Notes: generated by a model from the letters alone, not told the origin. A stretch of DNA of 15,025 nt from Bacillota bacterium (GCA_017577485.1 PKRI01000003.1:72501-87525); one strand, 5' to 3'; shown: positions 6,381-14,132, numbered from the stretch's first letter. Translations and numbers: made by a program.

Positions 6381-6406
6381 AAAAACCGCCCGGCCGGCGG
6401 CGGGCG
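6381..6406 (-). terminator. Intrinsic-terminator-like hairpin between coaX and the DUF151 gene
   Basis: On the minus strand CGCCCG (plus 6406-6401) pairs with CGGGCG (6392-6387) across an 8-nt GC-rich loop, followed by a G and a five-T run (6385-6381). This fits a rho-independent terminator for coaX transcripts. The T-run ends about 24 nt before the GTG of the DUF151 gene, with the ribosome binding site immediately after it. There is therefore little room for a promoter downstream, and the hairpin may instead act as a leader attenuator. Confidence 0.6.
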
Positions 6407-6484
6407 AAGGACTGCGTTTGAGCGGTTGCCGCGGGCCGGTGGGGCGCTGCAGCCCCGGCCTGCGTGTTTCTCCGCTATTCGTGG

Positions 6485-6508
6485 ACCGGCAAGACCATTC
6501 CTGCCGGT
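6485..6508. repeat. 7-bp inverted repeat downstream of coaX
   Basis: ACCGGCA (6485-6491) and TGCCGGT (6502-6508) form a perfect inverted repeat with a 10-nt spacer, flanked on the coaX side by an AAAA/TTTT stretch. It lies in the 175-nt gap between coaX and the DUF151 gene. On the minus strand the T-stretch precedes the hairpin, so it is not a terminator in that direction. A perfect GGTGGG/CCCACC inverted repeat (6519-6531) lies next to it. No clear -35/-10 pair is visible in this gap. Confidence 0.35.
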
Positions 6509-6532
6509 AAAAGTTGCGGGTGGGTCCCACCG

Positions 6533-7312
6533 TCAGCATATGCCGGCGGCGGCCCGTTCGTAGATGATGCGGATACCCTGCAGCGTCAGCAGGGGGTCCA
6601 CCTCGTCGACGGCCGCAGCCTCACGGGCCAGCAGCGGCGCCAGCCCGCCCGTGGCCACCGCCGGCGCCCGGGGATCGCCCAGCGCCGCCCGGATCCGGTG
6701 GATCATCCCGTCCACCATGGCAGCCAACCCGAAGACGGTGCCCGACTGCATGTTGGTGACCGTGTTGCGCCCGATGGGCGACGGGGGCCGTACCAGGTCG
6801 ATGCGGGGCAGCGCAGCCGCCCGCTGGAACAGGGCCTCCAGGGACACCAGCACCCCCGGCGCGATGGCGCCGCCGATGAAGGCCCCGTCGGCCGAGATCA
6901 CGTCGAAGTTGGTGGCCGTACCGAAGTCCACCACGATGGCGGCGCGGCGGTAGCGCTCCCAGGCCGCCACGGCGTTGGCGATGCGGTCGGCGCCCACCTG
7001 GCCCGGCTCGTCCACATCCAGACGCAGGCCGCCGGTCTGGTCGGGCCCCACGAACAGCACCGGGCAGTTCAGGTGGCGGGCGGCCAGCTCGCTGAAAACC
7101 GCCCGCAGCGGCGGCACCACCGTGGCCACCGCCAGGCCCGTGACGGCCGCCAGGGACTGGCCCGACACGCGGAAGAGACCGTCCAGCAGCACGGCGTACT
7201 CGTCGGCCGTCCGCTGCCGGTCGGTCCGGACCCGCCAGTGGCACGCCAGGTGCTGCCCGTCGAAGAGGCCCCACGTGATGTTGGTGTTGCCCACGTCGGC
7301 TGCCAGCAGCAC
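6533..7312 (-). CDS. coaX: Type III pantothenate kinase
   Basis: Catalyses the first step of coenzyme A synthesis, phosphorylating pantothenate to 4'-phosphopantothenate; type III enzymes need a monovalent cation and are not feedback-inhibited by CoA. The 259-residue product matches the usual length. It shows the ASKHA-fold motifs: DVGNTN at 6-11 (phosphate 1 loop), GADR at 107-110 (pantothenate-binding, with the catalytic aspartate D109), VVDFGTATNFDV at 127-138 (phosphate 2), GGAIAPG at 147-153 and QSGTVFG at 189-195. The GTG start at 7312 has a GGAGGAGGAGG run just upstream. It lies 69 nt downstream of the P1-family peptidase gene. In Bacillus coaX follows ftsH; here four genes intervene, and hslO, the usual next gene, is absent. 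Confidence 0.96.
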   Translation of the reverse strand: MLLAADVGNTNITWGLFDGQHLACHWRVRTDRQRTADEYAVLLDGLFRVSGQSLAAVTGLAVATVVPPLRAVFSELAARHLNCPVLFVGPDQTGGLRLDVDEPGQVGADRIANAVAAWERYRRAAIVVDFGTATNFDVISADGAFIGGAIAPGVLVSLEALFQRAAALPRIDLVRPPSPIGRNTVTNMQSGTVFGLAAMVDGMIHRIRAALGDPRAPAVATGGLAPLLAREAAAVDEVDPLLTLQGIRIIYERAAAGIC

Positions 7313-7381
7313 GGTGCCTCCTCCTCCCGCGGGGGCCCGGTTCAGGGCACCCCGGTTGATGCGGGCCGGCCGCGCGGCTTG

Positions 7382-8395
7382 TCAGTGCCCGGTGCCCGGA
7401 ACCCCGTCTTCGCCGCCGGTGCCCTCACAGCCGGCCACATCGGCCCAGGCGGGGATGCCGCCGGCGGGTCGGGCCGTCATCACCGCCCGGGCGATGGCCC
7501 GCCCCACCACGTCGGCGGCGGCGATGCCCAGCAGCGTCAGGTCCGCCGGCCGCCGGCCGGTGGCCACGGCGAAGATGGTGTCGCCGTCGAACTGGGTGTG
7601 GACCGGGCGGATGGCCCGGGCCATGCCCACGTGGGCCATCTCGGCCAGGCGGCGAGCCCCGGCCCCGTCCAGGACCGCGTCGGTGGCCACCACGGCGATG
7701 GTGGTGTTGTGGGGCGGCACCGCACCGGCACGGCCCGGCAGGGCGCCGGACAGCAGCACCTCCGCGGTGTCCACCGGGGCGCCGGTGTGCGGGTCCCTGG
7801 CTCCGGCCAGGCGGCGGCCGGTGTCGGGATCGTAGACGTCGCCCAGGCAGTTGACCACGGCCACGGCCCCTACCGTGACGCCGCCGGGCAGGCGGCGGCT
7901 GGCGCTGCCCACGCCGCCCCGCATGGCGCCCGCCATGCCGAAGACCTTGCCCACCGTGGCGCCCAGGCCGGCGCCGACGCTGCCCTCGGCGGGCCCTCCC
8001 CCGCCTTCGGCGGCCGCCCGGCAGGCCTCAAAGCCCATGGCGGCGTCGGGCCGCACGTCGGAGCGGCCCACGCCCAGGTCGAAGATGACCGCCGCCGGCA
8101 CGATGGGCACCCGGGCGATGCCGGTGTCGTAACCGCGCCCCTGGGCCTCCAGCCAGCGCATCACGCCGGCGGCGGCGTCGAGGCCGAAGGCGCTGCCGCC
8201 GGTCAGCAGCACCGCGTCCACGCGGCCCACCAGGCGCCCGGGCACCAGCAGGTCCGTTTCCCGGGTCCCGGGAGCGCCGCCGCGGACGTCCACGGCGCCC
8301 ACGGCAGGCTCATCCAGCAGGACCACGGTGCAGCCCGTCAGGGCCTCGGGGTCGCCGGCGTGGCCGAGCCGTACGCCGGGCACATCGGTGATCAC
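7382..8395 (-). CDS. P1 family (S58, DmpA/NylC-like) self-processing aminopeptidase
   Basis: An Ntn-hydrolase-like peptidase of family S58, whose members are L-aminopeptidases/D-esterases, beta-aminopeptidases or nylon-oligomer hydrolases; they mature by self-cleavage into two chains. The 337-residue product begins ITDVPGVRLGHAGD (2-15), the family N-terminus. It has LLTGGSAFGLDAAAGVMRWLE (63-83) and VGAGLGATVGK (140-150). The cleavage-site region is PHNTTIAVVATDA (228-240): N230-T231 corresponds to the scissile Asn-Thr bond of NylC, making T231 the predicted nucleophile. The GTG start overlaps the stop of the FolB-FolK gene (GTGA, 8392-8395) and has an AGGAGG site. No signal peptide is seen, so it is cytoplasmic. 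Its substrate cannot be told from sequence. The last ~20 residues are a low-complexity tail. Confidence 0.92.
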   Translation of the reverse strand: MITDVPGVRLGHAGDPEALTGCTVVLLDEPAVGAVDVRGGAPGTRETDLLVPGRLVGRVDAVLLTGGSAFGLDAAAGVMRWLEAQGRGYDTGIARVPIVPAAVIFDLGVGRSDVRPDAAMGFEACRAAAEGGGGPAEGSVGAGLGATVGKVFGMAGAMRGGVGSASRRLPGGVTVGAVAVVNCLGDVYDPDTGRRLAGARDPHTGAPVDTAEVLLSGALPGRAGAVPPHNTTIAVVATDAVLDGAGARRLAEMAHVGMARAIRPVHTQFDGDTIFAVATGRRPADLTLLGIAAADVVGRAIARAVMTARPAGGIPAWADVAGCEGTGGEDGVPGTGH

Positions 8396-9312
8396 GGCGC
8401 CTCCTCCCCACCGGCACCCGGCCCCGCTCCGGGGCCGATCCCTGGCTCAGGCGCCGCCCACTCGGGCCCGGCCACCCGCCGCAGCTCCTGGTCCCGCAGG
8501 CCCTCCAGCAGCGGGGCCAGCGGCTGCCCGCCCGGCAGGGCGGCGTCGGGAGCCAGGTCCAGCAGCGGGCGCAGCGCGAAAGCCCGCTCGGTCAGCCGGG
8601 GGTGGGGAATCTCCAGGTGGGCGCTGCGCAGGGTGAGGTCACCGTAAAGCAGGATGTCCACGTCCAGGGGACGGGGCCCCCAGCGCACGCCAGGCATTCG
8701 CCCCGCCGCCGCCTCGGCCTGCTTGCACGCGACCAGCAGGCGCGAAGGGAACAGGGTGGTTTCCACCGCCGCCACGGCGTTGAGAAAGGGAGGCTGGTCC
8801 TCGAGGCCCACGGGAGCCGTTTCGTACAGCGGCGACACGGCCGCAAGGCGCAGGCCCGGCCCGCTGCCCAGGCGGCGCAGGGCCTGCCGGAGCAGGGCCC
8901 GGCGGTCGCCCAGGTTGGAGCCCAGGCCCAGGTAGGCCGTCACCACGCGGCGGCGGGTGCGGGTCACGACGACGTCGTCGAAGGTGCCCTCTAGCGGCGC
9001 CTCGGGCTTGTGGACGGCCACCTCCACCCGCAGCAGCGGCGGGAACTCCTCCAGCAGCGCCGCGGCCAGCCGGTCGGCCAGGGTTTCCAGCAGGTTGACG
9101 GGTTCGCCCTCCAGGTGGGCCGCCGCCAGGCGCTCCACCCGGGCGTAGTCCACGGCCCGCGCGAGGTCGTCGCCCAGCGTTCCCGGCTCGTACACCAGGC
9201 GCAGGTCCACGCGGAAGGCTTGTCCCCGGCGGCGTTCCTCGGGAAAGACGCCGTGGCGGCCCCGGTAGGTGAGCCCGCGCAGTTCGATGGTGTAGACGTC
9301 GTCACTCAGCAA
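8392..9312 (-). CDS. folBK: FolB-FolK fusion: dihydroneopterin aldolase / HPPK
   Basis: Two consecutive folate-synthesis enzymes in one 306-residue chain. FolB converts dihydroneopterin to 6-hydroxymethyl-dihydropterin; FolK pyrophosphorylates that product. FolB (about 4-120) shows GRHGVFPEER (active-site Glu at 25/26), VDYAR (Y57) and HKPEAPLEG (catalytic Lys, K102). FolK (about 125-270) shows AYLGLGSNLGDR, SPLYETAPVG, FLNAV, RWGPRPLDVDILLYGD (magnesium aspartates D217 and D219) and IPHPRLTERAFAL. A Gly/Pro/Ala tail follows. The TTG at 9312 is preferred: GAGGGGGA lies about 6 nt upstream and FolB proteins begin here. The alternative GTG at 9375 overlaps the upstream stop (GTGA) and would add 21 residues atypical of FolB. 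No folP (dihydropteroate synthase) is adjacent, although it commonly is. Bifunctional FolB/FolK proteins are known, e.g. pneumococcal SulD. Confidence 0.94.
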   Translation of the reverse strand: MLSDDVYTIELRGLTYRGRHGVFPEERRRGQAFRVDLRLVYEPGTLGDDLARAVDYARVERLAAAHLEGEPVNLLETLADRLAAALLEEFPPLLRVEVAVHKPEAPLEGTFDDVVVTRTRRRVVTAYLGLGSNLGDRRALLRQALRRLGSGPGLRLAAVSPLYETAPVGLEDQPPFLNAVAAVETTLFPSRLLVACKQAEAAAGRMPGVRWGPRPLDVDILLYGDLTLRSAHLEIPHPRLTERAFALRPLLDLAPDAALPGGQPLAPLLEGLRDQELRRVAGPEWAAPEPGIGPGAGPGAGGEEAP

Positions 9313-9371
9313 CGGCTTCCCCCTCAGCGGCCCGCGGCTCGGCGGCCCCGCAGCCTCACCTGCCGCAGGGA

Positions 9372-10529
9372 TCACCGGCCCCAGGCAGGCCGCAGCAGCA
9401 CCCGGCGTTCCACCAGCCAGTGGTCCAGGCGCCAGCCGGCCTCGCCGGCCGCAGCCGTAAACAGCCCGTCCCCGGCCAGCCGCGCGTGCACGTTGGCCTC
9501 TACGCCGCCGCTCCAGCCCGGGTCCACTTCATAGCGGGAATCCCCGCCGTCCCCGCCGGTCAGGATCAGCACCCGCCCCTGGGGCCGTCCCGGGTTCAGC
9601 GCCACGTACACCCAGCCGTCCGTCGACGCCCCCACCACCTCGGCGGTGATGACCGGCTCGCGGCGGGTGATCTCCCAGGAGGACACGGGCGCGGCGTCGC
9701 GGTCGTAGGACCGGACCATCCGGGTGAACAGGCTGGGCCCGGCCGCTTCCACGTACAGGCGCCCGTCCAGGCCGACGGCGAAGCTGTTGGCCGGGGCCGG
9801 GAGCAGTGCTTCTTCATCGACCACCGCGCCCCCTTCGCGGAGGCTGGCGGCCGACAACTGGGCGAACTTGCTCCCGGCGCCGTCGGTCTGGGTGACGCGG
9901 CGGGCCAGCAGGGCGTCGCTGAGGTAGGCGTGGGTCAGGTACAGCAGGCCGCCCTCGTCAACGGCGATGCGCTCCAGCAGGAACACGGCGTCGCCGGCCG
10001 GGTCCTCGCGGGGCGCGGCGGGCGAGATGTCGACGACATCGACCCGGCTGCCGTCGGGATCCAGCACCAGTACCCGGGGCGCTGCGGCGTCCGCCGCATA
10101 GTACCGGCCGTCGGGACCCACGGCCACATCGTTGATCCAGGGCGCCGCAGCGTCACCGGCGGCGGGGACGACGCCGGCGGGCCCACCGGCGGCGTGGGCC
10201 GCCTCGCCGCCCGCGCCGGCCGCGACCCGGAGAGCCAGGTGATCCAGCGGCCGGCCCTGGCGGTCCACCACCAGCAGCCGGCCGTTGAAGGTGTCGGCCA
10301 CCACCACCCGGTCCCCAGCCACGGCAAAACTGCGGGGCCCGAAAGCGCGGCCGCCCGCCTCCACGCGTCCCACCTGCCCGGGACCGTCGCCCCAGGGCAG
10401 GGTGAAGGACGACGCCCGCCGCACCTCCACCACGGTCTCCACGTCATAGGCCGCCCAAAGGGCCAGCAGGGCCGCCGCCAGCAGCGCGGCCGCCACGGTC
10501 AGCGGGCTGCGCAGGTGCAGTACGGGCAT
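9372..10529 (-). CDS. Membrane-anchored beta-propeller protein of unknown function
   Basis: I do not recognise a named family. The 385-residue product has an N-terminal hydrophobic segment (about 10-28) after a short basic start, fitting an uncleaved signal anchor with the rest outside the membrane. The body shows repeated strand-rich units of the NHL/six-bladed propeller kind: GPRSFAVAGDRVVVADTFNG (64-83), WINDVAVGPDGRYYAADA (131-148), LERIAVDEGGLLYLTH (185-200), NSFAVGLDGRLYVEAA (248-263), AEVVGASTDGWVYVALNP (296-313), and a final unit near 343-376. Residues 103-130 are a Gly/Ala-rich loop. The ATG at 10529 has a GGGAGG site 8 nt upstream. It sits between the CCA enzyme and folBK genes, and its TGA overlaps a potential folBK GTG. 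Such propellers usually bind ligands or proteins; no catalytic signature is seen. Confidence 0.82.
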   Translation of the reverse strand: MPVLHLRSPLTVAAALLAAALLALWAAYDVETVVEVRRASSFTLPWGDGPGQVGRVEAGGRAFGPRSFAVAGDRVVVADTFNGRLLVVDRQGRPLDHLALRVAAGAGGEAAHAAGGPAGVVPAAGDAAAPWINDVAVGPDGRYYAADAAAPRVLVLDPDGSRVDVVDISPAAPREDPAGDAVFLLERIAVDEGGLLYLTHAYLSDALLARRVTQTDGAGSKFAQLSAASLREGGAVVDEEALLPAPANSFAVGLDGRLYVEAAGPSLFTRMVRSYDRDAAPVSSWEITRREPVITAEVVGASTDGWVYVALNPGRPQGRVLILTGGDGGDSRYEVDPGWSGGVEANVHARLAGDGLFTAAAGEAGWRLDHWLVERRVLLRPAWGR

Positions 10530-10542
10530 GGCCGGGCCTCCC

Positions 10543-10568
10543 TGCGGCCGCCTCTGCCGGCGGCCGCA
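10543..10568. repeat. 10-bp inverted repeat between the cca and propeller genes
   Basis: TGCGGCCGCC (10543-10552) and GGCGGCCGCA (10559-10568) form a perfect 10-bp stem with a 6-nt loop in the 65-nt gap upstream of the propeller gene. There is no T-run on the minus strand. A standard terminator is therefore not supported; a pause, processing or stabilising hairpin is possible. Confidence 0.5.
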
Positions 10569-10594
10569 AGAAGCCTATGCGGCCGGCGGCGGCT

Positions 10595-12058
10595 TCAGGA
10601 CCGTCCTGCAGGCCCGGCCGCCAGTTCCTGGGCCTTCTCCCGGATCAGCCGCTCCAGGGTTTCGGGCTCGTTGAGGCTGGGGTCCTCCAGGACCGCCTCG
10701 AGCAGTGCGTTGAGGATGCGGCCCACCAGGGGTCCAGGCGGGATGCCCAGCACCCGCATCACGTCGTGGCCGTCCACCTTGAGGTCCTTGAGGCCGAAGG
10801 CCGCGTCCTCGGCCAGCACCTGCTCGATGCGCCGGAGCAGCAGCCGCGTGCCCCGCGACAGTTCCGAACGCTTGGTGCCGGAGGCCTTGCGGTCGGCGAT
10901 GCGCAGGGCGATGAGGTCGTCCAGGTGTTCCAGGCCGATGCGCCGGATCAGCCTCCGCACCGCCGCGTCGCTCATGTCGGGGTAATGGTGGAGCGCCAGG
11001 TGGTGGCGGATCAGGTGCACCACCTTCTCGCGGGTGGCGTTGTCGAAGCGCAGCCGCCGCAGGATGGCGTCGGCCATCTGCGCCCCCACCACCTCATGGT
11101 GGTAAAAGTGGCGGCTGCCGTCGGGGTCCACGGTCAGGCAGCGGGGCTTGGCCACGTCGTGCAGCAGCGCCGCCAGCCGCAGGACCAGGTCCGGCCTGGC
11201 GTGCTGGCAGGCCAGCACGTTGTGCTCCCATACGGTGAAGGCGTGGTGGACGTTTTGGGCCACGCCCACGCCCTCCAGCAGTTCGGGCAGGAAGCGTTCC
11301 AGCAGCCCCGTTTCCCGCAGGGTCTCCAGGGCCGGCGCCGGCCTGGGCGCCAGCAGGATCTTGCTGAACTCGTCGCGGATGCGCTCGGCCGACACGTGGC
11401 CCAGCAGCGCCGCGTGCTCCCGGATCGCCTCCAGGACTTCCGGCTCGATGCGGAACTCCAGCTGGGCGGCGAACCGGACCGCCCGCAACATGCGCAGGGC
11501 ATCCTCCTGGAAGCGGGCGCCGGGGTCGCCCACGGTGCGGATCACGCCGGCTTCCAGGTCGCGGAGGCCGCCGAAGGGGTCGTGCAGCCGGCCGCGGTGG
11601 TCAAGGGCCATGGCGTTGATGGTGAAGTCGCGCCGGGCCAGGTCCAGTTCCAGGCGGCCGGTGAACTCCACCCAGTCCGGGCGCCGCCGGTCGCTGTAGG
11701 TGCCCTCGGTTCGGAAGGTGGTGACCTCCACCGGCCGCCGGCCCACCAGCACGGTGACGGTGCCGTGGGCGATGCCCGTGGGCCGGGTGCGGTCAAAGAG
11801 AGCCTGAACCCGCTCGGGGCGGGCGTCGGTAGCCACGTCCCAGTCCGACGGCGGGCGGCCCAGCAGCAGGTCCCGGACGCAGCCGCCCACCAGGCAGGCC
11901 TGATGCCCGGCCCGGGCCAGGCCCAGCAGGACCCGGCGCACGCCGGAAGGGATCAGCCGGTCGGTGACGGTCGGGAAAGAAAGCAGCGCGGCCCGCAGGC
12001 CGATGGGCCGGACCCGCCGCCGCTCGCCGCCGGGGAGAGGCAGCCGTCTGGCCTTCAT
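10595..12058 (-). CDS. cca: CCA-adding enzyme / tRNA nucleotidyltransferase with HD domain
   Basis: A class II nucleotidyltransferase that builds or repairs the 3' CCA end of tRNA. Motifs in the 487-residue product: LVGGCVRDLLLGRPPSDWDVATDARPE (56-82), with catalytic D72 and D74; ARRDFTINAMA (141-151); and GDPGARFQEDALRMLRAVRFA (177-197), which carries the EDxxR nucleotide-selecting pattern. An HD phosphohydrolase-type domain follows (H279, HD at 300-301, HH at 320-321), then a helical C-terminus. Whether it adds CCA, only A, or only CC cannot be settled here. The first ~30 residues are an Arg/Leu-rich extension before the conserved core, so a later start is possible. The ATG lies 8 nt after the ftsH stop, with no strong ribosome binding site; coupling to ftsH is likely. 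ftsH-cca adjacency is not the Bacillus arrangement. Confidence 0.93.
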   Translation of the reverse strand: MKARRLPLPGGERRRVRPIGLRAALLSFPTVTDRLIPSGVRRVLLGLARAGHQACLVGGCVRDLLLGRPPSDWDVATDARPERVQALFDRTRPTGIAHGTVTVLVGRRPVEVTTFRTEGTYSDRRRPDWVEFTGRLELDLARRDFTINAMALDHRGRLHDPFGGLRDLEAGVIRTVGDPGARFQEDALRMLRAVRFAAQLEFRIEPEVLEAIREHAALLGHVSAERIRDEFSKILLAPRPAPALETLRETGLLERFLPELLEGVGVAQNVHHAFTVWEHNVLACQHARPDLVLRLAALLHDVAKPRCLTVDPDGSRHFYHHEVVGAQMADAILRRLRFDNATREKVVHLIRHHLALHHYPDMSDAAVRRLIRRIGLEHLDDLIALRIADRKASGTKRSELSRGTRLLLRRIEQVLAEDAAFGLKDLKVDGHDVMRVLGIPPGPLVGRILNALLEAVLEDPSLNEPETLERLIREKAQELAAGPAGRS

Positions 12059-12066
12059 GGCGCCGA

Positions 12067-14067
12067 TCAGGAAACCCTTTCTGCTTCTTCTGCTTCGGCC
12101 TCGCCGGACGCTCCGGAAGCGCCGCCGGCGGCGGCCTCGACCACCGCGCCGCCCCCGTCGGAGGAGACGCCCTCGCGGGGCTGGACCTCCCCGTCAGCTG
12201 AGGCGGCGCTGTTCTGCCCGGGCCCGGCGCCTTCTGCGGCGCTCTCGCCCTCTTCCCCGGCGGCCGGCTTGAGGCCCAGCAACTGGTCCAGTTCCTCGGC
12301 GTCGATGGTTTCCTTCTCCAGCAGCGTCTGGGCGATCAGGTCAAGCTTGTCGCGGTTCTCCATCAGGATCCGCTTGGCCCGCTCGTAGCACTCCGAAACC
12401 GTCTGGTTGATCTCCTCGTCGATCAACGACGCGATCTTCTCGCTGTAGTTGCGGTTGCGGGCGATGTCGCGGCCCAGGAACGGCGCGTCCACCTTGTCGC
12501 CGAAGGTGCGCGGCGCCAGTTCCTCGCTCATGCCGAACTCGGTGACCATGCGGCGGACCATGCTGGTCACCTTTTCCAGGTCGTCGTGGGCACCGGTGCT
12601 GGGCTCGCCGAAGACCAGTTCCTCCGCGGCCCGGCCCGCCAGCGCCATGGTGACGCGGTCCACGATCTCGCTGCGGGTCACCAGGTAGCGGTCCTCGATG
12701 GGCAGCTGCAGCACATAACCCAGGGCGCCGCCCCGCGGGATGATGGAGATCTTGTGGACCGGGTCCAGGTTGGGCAGCAGGCGGCCCACCAGGGCGTGCC
12801 CGGCCTCGTGGTAGGCGACCCGCTGCTTCTCCTTCTCGCTCATCACCCGGACCTTCTTCTCGGGCCCGCCGGCGATGATGCGGTCGATGGCCTCTTCCAG
12901 GTCGGCCATGGAGATCTTCTGCTTGCGCTTGCGGGCCGCCAGCAGCGCCGCCTCGTTGACCAGGTTCTCCAGGTCGGCGCCGGTGAACCCCGGCGTGCGG
13001 CGCGCCAGCACGTTCAGGTCCACGTCGTCGTCCAGCGGCTTGTTGCGGGTGTGGACCTTGAGGATGGCCTCCCGGGCCCGCACGTCGGGCCGGTCGATGA
13101 CGATCTGCCGGTCGAAGCGTCCCGGCCTCAGCAGCGCCGGGTCCAGCACGTCGGGCCGGTTGGTGGCGGCCATGACGATGATGCCCTCGTTGGTGCCGAA
13201 GCCGTCCATCTCCACCAGCAGCTGGTTCAGGGTCTGCTCGCGCTCGTCGTGGCCGCCGCCGTACCCGGCGCCGCGCTGGCGGCCCACGGCGTCGATCTCG
13301 TCGATGAACACGATGGCCGGCGCATTGCGCTTGGCCTGCTCGAACAGGTCGCGCACCCGCGAGGCGCCGACGCCCACGAACATCTCCACGAAATCGGAAC
13401 CCGAGATGTAATAGAAGGGAACGCCGGCCTCGCCGGCCACGGCCCGGGCCAGGTACGTCTTGCCGGTGCCCGGCGGCCCGTAGAGCAGCACGCCCTTGGG
13501 GATGCGGGCGCCCAATTCCAGGTAGCGCTTGGGGTGCTTGAGGAAGTCGACGATCTCCTGCAGTTCCTCCTTGACTTCCTCGTAGCCCGCCACGTCATCG
13601 AAGGTGATGCGCTTCTTGTCGTCGGGCTGGTGCAGGCGGGCCCGGCTCTTGCCGAACTGCATGACCCGGTTGCCGCCGCCCTGGGTCTGCTGCATGAGGA
13701 AGAAGAACACGCCCACCACCAGCAGCACCGGCAGCAGCGTCGACAGCAGGCTGACCCAGACCGACGTCTGCGGCGGCTCCTGGAAGTTCACCTGGACGTT
13801 GTTGGCCCGCAGGTACTCGGCCAGTTCGTTGGTGTCGGGCGGCACGATGGTCTGGAAGGTGGTGCCGTCGGCCAGGCGGCCCACCGCCCGGGTCTCGATG
13901 ATGGTCACCGAATCCACCTGGCCGGCTTCCACCCGCTCCAGGAACTCGCTGTAGGTCAGTTCCTGGGGCCGGTCCCCCTGGTGGGAGAACATCGTTGCCA
14001 GCCACAGGATGACCAGCAGGACGATGATGTAAAACCCAAAATTTCTGAAGACCCGGTTGAATCTCAC
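12067..14067 (-). CDS. ftsH: ATP-dependent zinc metalloprotease FtsH
   Basis: Membrane-bound AAA+ protease that unfolds and degrades misfolded membrane proteins and some regulators, acting as a hexamer. In the 666-residue product, membrane segments (about 12-26 and 103-125) flank a small extracytoplasmic domain. The AAA+ module has Walker A GPPGTGKT (197-204), the FVG pore loop (230-232), Walker B VFIDEID (253-259) and arginine fingers in RPGR (R314, R317). The zinc site is HEAGH (420-424), with D496 in GAHDDLE as third ligand. Residues about 601-666 form an Ala/Gly/Glu-rich tail unlike the core. The GTG at 14067 is preferred because GGGAGG lies 11 nt upstream; for the TTG at 14076 the spacing is only 2 nt. 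A sigma-A-like promoter lies just upstream. It follows tilS, as in Bacillus, but without the hpt gene usually between them. Confidence 0.97.
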   Translation of the reverse strand: MRFNRVFRNFGFYIIVLLVILWLATMFSHQGDRPQELTYSEFLERVEAGQVDSVTIIETRAVGRLADGTTFQTIVPPDTNELAEYLRANNVQVNFQEPPQTSVWVSLLSTLLPVLLVVGVFFFLMQQTQGGGNRVMQFGKSRARLHQPDDKKRITFDDVAGYEEVKEELQEIVDFLKHPKRYLELGARIPKGVLLYGPPGTGKTYLARAVAGEAGVPFYYISGSDFVEMFVGVGASRVRDLFEQAKRNAPAIVFIDEIDAVGRQRGAGYGGGHDEREQTLNQLLVEMDGFGTNEGIIVMAATNRPDVLDPALLRPGRFDRQIVIDRPDVRAREAILKVHTRNKPLDDDVDLNVLARRTPGFTGADLENLVNEAALLAARKRKQKISMADLEEAIDRIIAGGPEKKVRVMSEKEKQRVAYHEAGHALVGRLLPNLDPVHKISIIPRGGALGYVLQLPIEDRYLVTRSEIVDRVTMALAGRAAEELVFGEPSTGAHDDLEKVTSMVRRMVTEFGMSEELAPRTFGDKVDAPFLGRDIARNRNYSEKIASLIDEEINQTVSECYERAKRILMENRDKLDLIAQTLLEKETIDAEELDQLLGLKPAAGEEGESAAEGAGPGQNSAASADGEVQPREGVSSDGGGAVVEAAAGGASGASGEAEAEEAERVS

Positions 14068-14102
14068 TGCTACCAAGGCCTCCCGGCCGCGCAGACTAAC
14101 CC

Positions 14103-14132
14103 ATTCTATCGTTCACCCTCAGCCTACCGCAA
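14103..14132 (-). promoter_or_regulatory. Sigma-A-type promoter for ftsH
   Basis: Reading on the minus strand: -35 TTGCGG (14132-14127), an 18-nt spacer, and -10 TAGAAT (14108-14103). The -10 has one mismatch to TATAAT; the -35 keeps the TTG. Transcription would start near 14096, giving a leader of about 29 nt before the ftsH GTG. The -35 lies within the last codons of tilS, so ftsH can be transcribed independently of the upstream gene. This is the best promoter in the window. Confidence 0.6.

Noticed and set aside
6464..6532. Possible promoter for the DUF151 gene upstream of the hairpin
   Set aside because: TTGCCG-like and TAGCGG-like hexamers exist on the minus strand, but none has an acceptable partner at 16-18 nt, so no promoter is annotated.
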